DNA from: Hemerocallis citrina
Taxonomy: Eukaryota; Streptophyta; Magnoliopsida; Asparagales; Asphodelaceae
Assembly: GCA_017893485.1 (NCBI GenBank)
Contig: CM030358.1
Coordinates: 153,091,368-153,155,367, forward strand
DNA length: 64,000 nucleotides
Reading direction: 5' to 3'
Shown: positions 59,711-64,000 of the stretch, one piece after another
Layout: the number at the start of each line of letters is the position of its first letter
Numbering within the stretch: the first letter of the stretch is position 1
Notes under the pieces: model-generated
Database searches by the model: none
What the model was told of the DNA's origin: nothing
Seen by the model: only the letters and a program-made list of their open reading frames with translations
Translations under genes and position numbers: made by a program

Positions 59711-61280
59711 TAACCACTACACACAAACGTACATCATATACCCTAAAATGTTTTACAAGGTGTCTCTTTCTCAAAGTTGAGACAATGGTTAGTTTGAAAT
59801 GCCATCTATCGAAGTTGGTGGATTAACTAATGAAAGCTTGTATCTTTTTTTTTATATCGTTAAACGGTGAGTTGAATATCCCCCGCGTTTCATTAATAAA
59901 AAATTAACAAAATATACAACCAAAAATAAGGCTTATGAGGCTCAGATCCCAACAGACTGGGTTTCGGAACTCATACACCCGAATCAACAAACAAAAACAA
60001 CGAAATCTAATCCTATTGATCGGCCGACCGAGCCACAACGAATTTCTCGTGCCAATTTGAGTTCACTCTCTCACTCAGACCCTCGCTTGTACATCGTTTT
60101 TCCTCTCCAACTATCGCATTATCGCCTTCGTCGCCCGCAGCAGTGAGCCGAGCGTCAACACTAAGCACTCTAAGAGAGATACCGCAGGCACTCCGCCAAT
60201 CTGATAACACTCTGTCCAGATTGAGTCCTCGTTCTCTTTTCCTCGCTTAACCCTAGTTGACTCTCACGGCCAAACTGTGACGAAAGCAGGCGTCGCACCT
60301 GACCCCTCCAAGTCCCCCTGACACGAGAGAAACCAACGACACTCCTCACTTTGACCAAACCAGGTCAAAGAAGAGCCCAAACCCTGAAATTGTCTGACCA
60401 CCGTCACCCATACCAGTTAGGAAATATTTCGCTGCTAATTGTAAATCAGTTGTAATTTAGATATTATGTACACTTTGGATCTTAGGGACTCCTCAACGTC
60501 CATTCGAATTTCAAAACTTAATTTGAATTTCAAAATTCCCCTTACGATGGCATTCCAAATCAAATCAAAACTTTCCTTCCCCCCTGACTCTCTCCCCTTT
60601 CTCCCCCACATGCCTTCACGGCAGCCCCCAACCCGATGGATCCCCCAACCTCCTCTCCCACAGCCATAGGCCCCGCCAACGATGCCGCCAAATTGGGACC
60701 CATCGCCGCTCGCACCCGCCAAGACTCTGACGCGATGCCCACACCCACTCGCACCCGATGGATCCCCCCACCTCCTCGCGTACAGTCGTCGGCCCCGCCA
60801 AGACTGCCGCCAAATCGGGACCCATCGCCACTCGCACAAGATACCAACGCCGGAGCAACCCCGAGTGGTGGCCGCGACCATCCACCCCCTCCTCTCCACC
60901 TCGCGGATGAGCACAGACCAGCGAGCATAAGAAAAGTTGGGAATGAGGAGAAGAAACAAGAAGGAAAGAGAGGTGACGAGACTCGGCGTCGGAGATAGAG
61001 GGGAAGAAGGAGCGAGGGGGTGGGGGGGAGCCCCCCCCCCCCCCCAAAACTCAGATCTAGGGTTAGGGTTTTCTTTCTTGTGATTTTTTTGGGAGAGCTT
61101 CATAAGAAAGCTTGTATCTTTTTTTGCATATCCCTACATAATTATCGGTTCCTGGTAAAAATTGTTGTTGCCCTGGATGCAGTTCCTACTTCTACTGAAA
61201 GGAAAGCTAATACCTCTGTTTTCTCTACGGAAACTTTTTTTTTTTTTGACTGGCAAAAGGTAGGATTATCCTACCTCACA

Positions 61281-61336
<56 letters not shown>

Positions 61337-61764
61337 GGAAAGTTCTAAAACTATTACAAAAAAAACTGTAGGAGGTTCAATCGAGCATAGGGTGAATCTG
61401 AGATCGAGGTGGCATGCCGTTGGGTCGTAGAGAGAACATTGGACTGTTGTCGTGCACCTCTACTAGTCCCAAAGACATGATCTCATCCCCCTTCTTCACC
61501 CGAAGAATTGTCTCCTCCTATACAATATTTTTGTAGCTCGCCAATATTCCATTAGATTATCTTCTGAGATTGAATGAAGTTTTACGATTTATTCATACAT
61601 ATAAATTGTGGCTAATGTTGCATGAAATTTCAGATTGTAAGAATTGTCGATCGACTGACTGTACAAATCATTTGTTGACATATATATTAATATATACTCA
61701 GTTGCTATCGTCTTCCCGCAATGTAAGGTAATTGACAGAGTCACGGGTGAAATCTTTTTAACAC
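59711..61764. other. Intergenic DNA with a GC-rich segment
   Basis: 59850-59910 has a T-rich run and a TTTCATTAATAAAAAATTAAC block like that at 16850, perhaps a minus-strand retroposon tail. 60590-61020 is C-rich on the plus strand with a diverged 123-bp direct pair (GATGGATCCCCC at 60636 and 60759). The long overlapping frames there (for example 61103-60435 minus, 222 codons) have low-complexity translations and no domain. A (TA)n run lies at 61283-61332. No gene is called. Confidence 0.55.
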
Positions 61765-62058
61765 TATAAATAAACAAATAATAAACAAATAGAGTACCTT
61801 TATTCATCAATATACACAATTAAGAACACCTGAAAAATTACTACCTCATTGCACAACTCTTTTCAGTTTTCTATCAGGTGCTTCCTACTCTGATCCTTTT
61901 TTCATGCCACCAAGTTCACTCCTTGGCATCTCCTACTTCTGCAGACACCATCGCCATCCTATCACAACACAACAAAGCCACTGGCCGCAGTGCACTCCTC
62001 GCATTCAAGTCCATGATATCTAATGATACTAGAAGATCATTGATGTCATGGAATGATT
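61765..62058 (+). pseudogene. Truncated N-terminal fragment of an LRR receptor kinase
   Basis: A TATA box, tataaata (61765-61772), sits in the same AACACTATAAATA context as that of the gene at 35977. The frame from about 61878 reads TLILFSCHQVHSLASPTSAD, then ATGRSALLAFKSMISNDTRRS and LMSWND. This aligns with the signal peptide and N-cap of the gene at 35977 (ALLSFKSMISGDLQRPLASWN). I see no in-frame ATG at the expected place. The match ends at 62058, where a TTTAGGGGTGGCATCAGGG element begins; no LRR or kinase DNA follows within the window. Confidence 0.75.
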
Positions 62059-62308
62059 TAGGGGTGGCATCAGGGCCAGTTCGCCCTGGGACTGGCCCGC
62101 ACGGGCCTCAACCTGGCCCGACCAGCACCGAAACCGGGCCAACCGACCCAAAATCCTTTGGGAGCCCAGGCTTGGCCGGCCCCCACTTTTAGCTCAAAAG
62201 CCTACAACAGGCCCGGTCCAGTCCGAGCTCGAACTGCGGGCCGACCGTGTGGGTTGTTTTTTTCTTTTGAAATTTAAAAAAAAAACTTCAATAATTATCA
62301 AAATACCA
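62059..62308. mobile_element. Partial hAT-like MITE (TTTAGGGGTGGCA end)
   Basis: Starts TTTAGGGGTGGCATCAGGGCC, an end type common in plant hAT MITEs, followed by GGGCC-rich inverted words. A matching right end (TGCCACCCCTA) was not found. It truncates the receptor kinase fragment. Another hAT MITE inserted just after it. Confidence 0.5.
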
Positions 62309-62316
62309 CCCAACGG

Positions 62317-62627
62317 TAGGGCTGTAAATCGGACCAGACGGGATCAGACAACCATATGTTCAAGCTCGGACCGAAATTCTACTCGGACGGGCTTATGTCC
62401 AGCTCGGTCTAGGACAAAATTTTTATAGTCCGGACTTGGTTCGATAAAGCATCGGACCGCAATAATATTCGGACAGACTTATGTCTGGCTCGAGCTCGGT
62501 AAAAAAATCCGACCTAATAATTTATTCGAGTTCGGTTCGTATAACAGTTCGGACGGTCCACGGTCGGACCATTTCTCGAGTCGGACTCGGACGGACGACG
62601 GACCGTCCTGTTCATCTTAAACCCCTA
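62317..62627. mobile_element. hAT MITE with CCCAACGG duplication (311 bp)
   Basis: Ends are TAGGGCTGTAAATCGG and CTTAAACCCCTA, with a perfect 8-bp duplication CCCAACGG (62309-62316 and 62628-62635). The interior is rich in TCGGACGG and CTCGG words. Confidence 0.9.
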
Positions 62628-62635
62628 CCCAACGG

Positions 62636-64000
62636 ATCCATACTAACTAGTTTTTTAGGGTATTTTGGAAAATCAAAAAAAATACATAATCTATATAAAC
62701 AACTTCATTTCATTCATTTCTCTTCACAAATTCACTCAACTGTCTCTATTCTCTCTCAACAAATCAACAACAACAACAACGACGACAACAATTGCAAGGA
62801 TCAATATCAACAACATCAACAACAAGAATTGTAAGGATCAACATCAACAACAAGCTCTCAACACTCTCGTCTCTCATTCTTCAAACATACATTTTACACT
62901 CAAACGGTATTTTTGTATTTGTTTAATTTTTAGAATTAGCATTATTCTTATATTTTTCTCTTTGTTAGATTGTAGTAGTAAATATATTACAAGTTCATTA
63001 CTCTCATTTTGTGTTTTGTTGTACTCCTTTTTTTTTATAGATTTTTTAAAAAATAACATAAATTAGTTAATCTCTTAATTGTTGTTGTTTTATTGAACTC
63101 TCTCACCTTGTTTTTTAGATTTTGTTTAATAACATACACTAGTTTATACTTGTTTTGTAGAATTGTTTAGTTTTCTTACTCGTATTGTAGAACATTTTTT
63201 AGAACATACAGTATTTTATAATTTAAATTTTGTTGTTTTTTTGGAATTCTCTCTTCTTATTTCTAGATTTTTTTTTCTCCAAACATACATACACTTGTTA
63301 TTAATTAGATGACATCTAACCGATCACGCGGTAGACATTGTAGCCAAAAATCAATCTCATCTCGTCGCATTCCTTCCATTCCTTTAATTCCACAAATAGA
63401 TAATGAATAAACATTGGTTAATTTTGATAGTATTTCCTTCTCAATCCTGTAAAACCTAGGGAAACAGAAGAAAAAATTAGCTGAGTGATTATTTTGTTTT
63501 CTTATGTGTGCCTGATTGTCTTTGTCGTAACAAGAAGAGTGCATAAAATTAGAAAGTATTCTTTTGGATCATGTGCAAATAATATGTATAAGAATCTTGA
63601 TGAGTACATGATTTGGTACTTAATTTCCTTCTCTATAGAACAGCAGGCTAAGCATGCAAGGTTAACACTTAATCCAATTGGGGTAGTTTACCCATGTTAA
63701 AAGATGCCTAATATAAAATATTGGTGTTTATTTTAGTAAGAAGACGGGGCAGATTTGACTTCATATATACTCCAAATATTTATGATAGATCACTTAACAG
63801 ACAGGCTAAAGATAAAGTATACATATAACAATAATATCTGAAATCTATTCATTTGAAACAATTGCACAAAAGTTTCCTTCTTTGAGTTGCGTTTTGAGAA
63901 GGTCCAATAGGCAACTTGCACAAGTGCGTTGCATTTGGATATGGTCCAATAAACAACTTGCACAAGTGGTAGTGTTCTATTTTGAAATCATACACTGTCC
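62636..64000. other. Intergenic AT-rich DNA
   Basis: Includes a CAACAACAAC-type simple region (62755-62860) and T-rich stretches. No gene, RNA or delimited element was recognised. The duplicated phrase AACTTGCACAAGTG near 63914 and 63954 is a short direct repeat. Confidence 0.6.

Noticed and set aside
60435..61103. 222-codon minus-strand frame with Gly/Trp/Arg-rich translation
   Set aside because: The segment contains a diverged 123-bp direct repeat and GC-rich low-complexity sequence; several overlapping frames are equally open and none shows a domain or splice context.

Overview
The window is nuclear DNA of a flowering plant. The evidence is a plant-type LRR receptor kinase gene with a GT-AG intron, a Tat-lineage Ty3/gypsy retrotransposon with a second RNase H, an L1-like LINE, Copia elements, MITEs with 8-9 bp target duplications and Helitron-like ends. 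I cannot place it more finely than angiosperm. Most of the sequence is nested transposable elements; only one host protein gene is near complete.

Layout. 1-603 is a Copia-type LTR remnant. 609-15542 is one large Tat-lineage retrotransposon (LTRs 609-1188 and 14926-15542, perfect target duplication GTATT). Its gag and pol occupy 1314-6765 and carry several breaks. Pol is followed by about 8 kb of extra sequence: a 54-bp array, a 224-bp array, a spliceable antisense gene (10451-12868, minus strand), and further GC-rich arrays that reuse the core motif of the first array. 15548-18039 is intergenic with small element relics.

18050-35056 is a 5'-truncated L1 LINE on the minus strand (10-bp target duplication GCTTCCACCG), split by two insertions. 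One is a gypsy-type LTR (18259-26306) that itself contains a solo LTR (18877-21940, duplication CAAGC). The other is a tandem trimer of a short LTR-like unit (28290-32935) whose TA microsatellites hold a cluster of MITEs and a Helitron-like element.

35977-39653 is a subfamily XII-type, non-RD LRR receptor kinase gene: TATA box, signal peptide, LRRs, membrane span, kinase and one intron, with a single-base frameshift in a G run. Two decayed N-terminal fragments of relatives lie at 57720-57867 and 61878-62058, so the locus once held a small cluster.

40540-45996 and 46313-55489 are two members of one Copia family in opposite orientation, 316 bp apart, forming a multi-kilobase inverted repeat. 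The second contains a 3.4-kb solo gypsy LTR (48209-51573, duplication TTAGG). Its distal end was tandemly duplicated together with flanking DNA, leaving an extra LTR (55775-56049). 56050-64000 holds an LTR end, a Copia RNase H fragment, a hAT-like element with a decayed tRNA-Ile(AAT) copy, two hAT MITEs with 8-9 bp duplications, and otherwise anonymous AT-rich DNA.

Best candidate for something unusual: the Tat element's 3' region, where an intron-containing antisense gene lies between two distant arrays built on the same inverted-repeat core. All comparisons were made by eye; no database search was possible.
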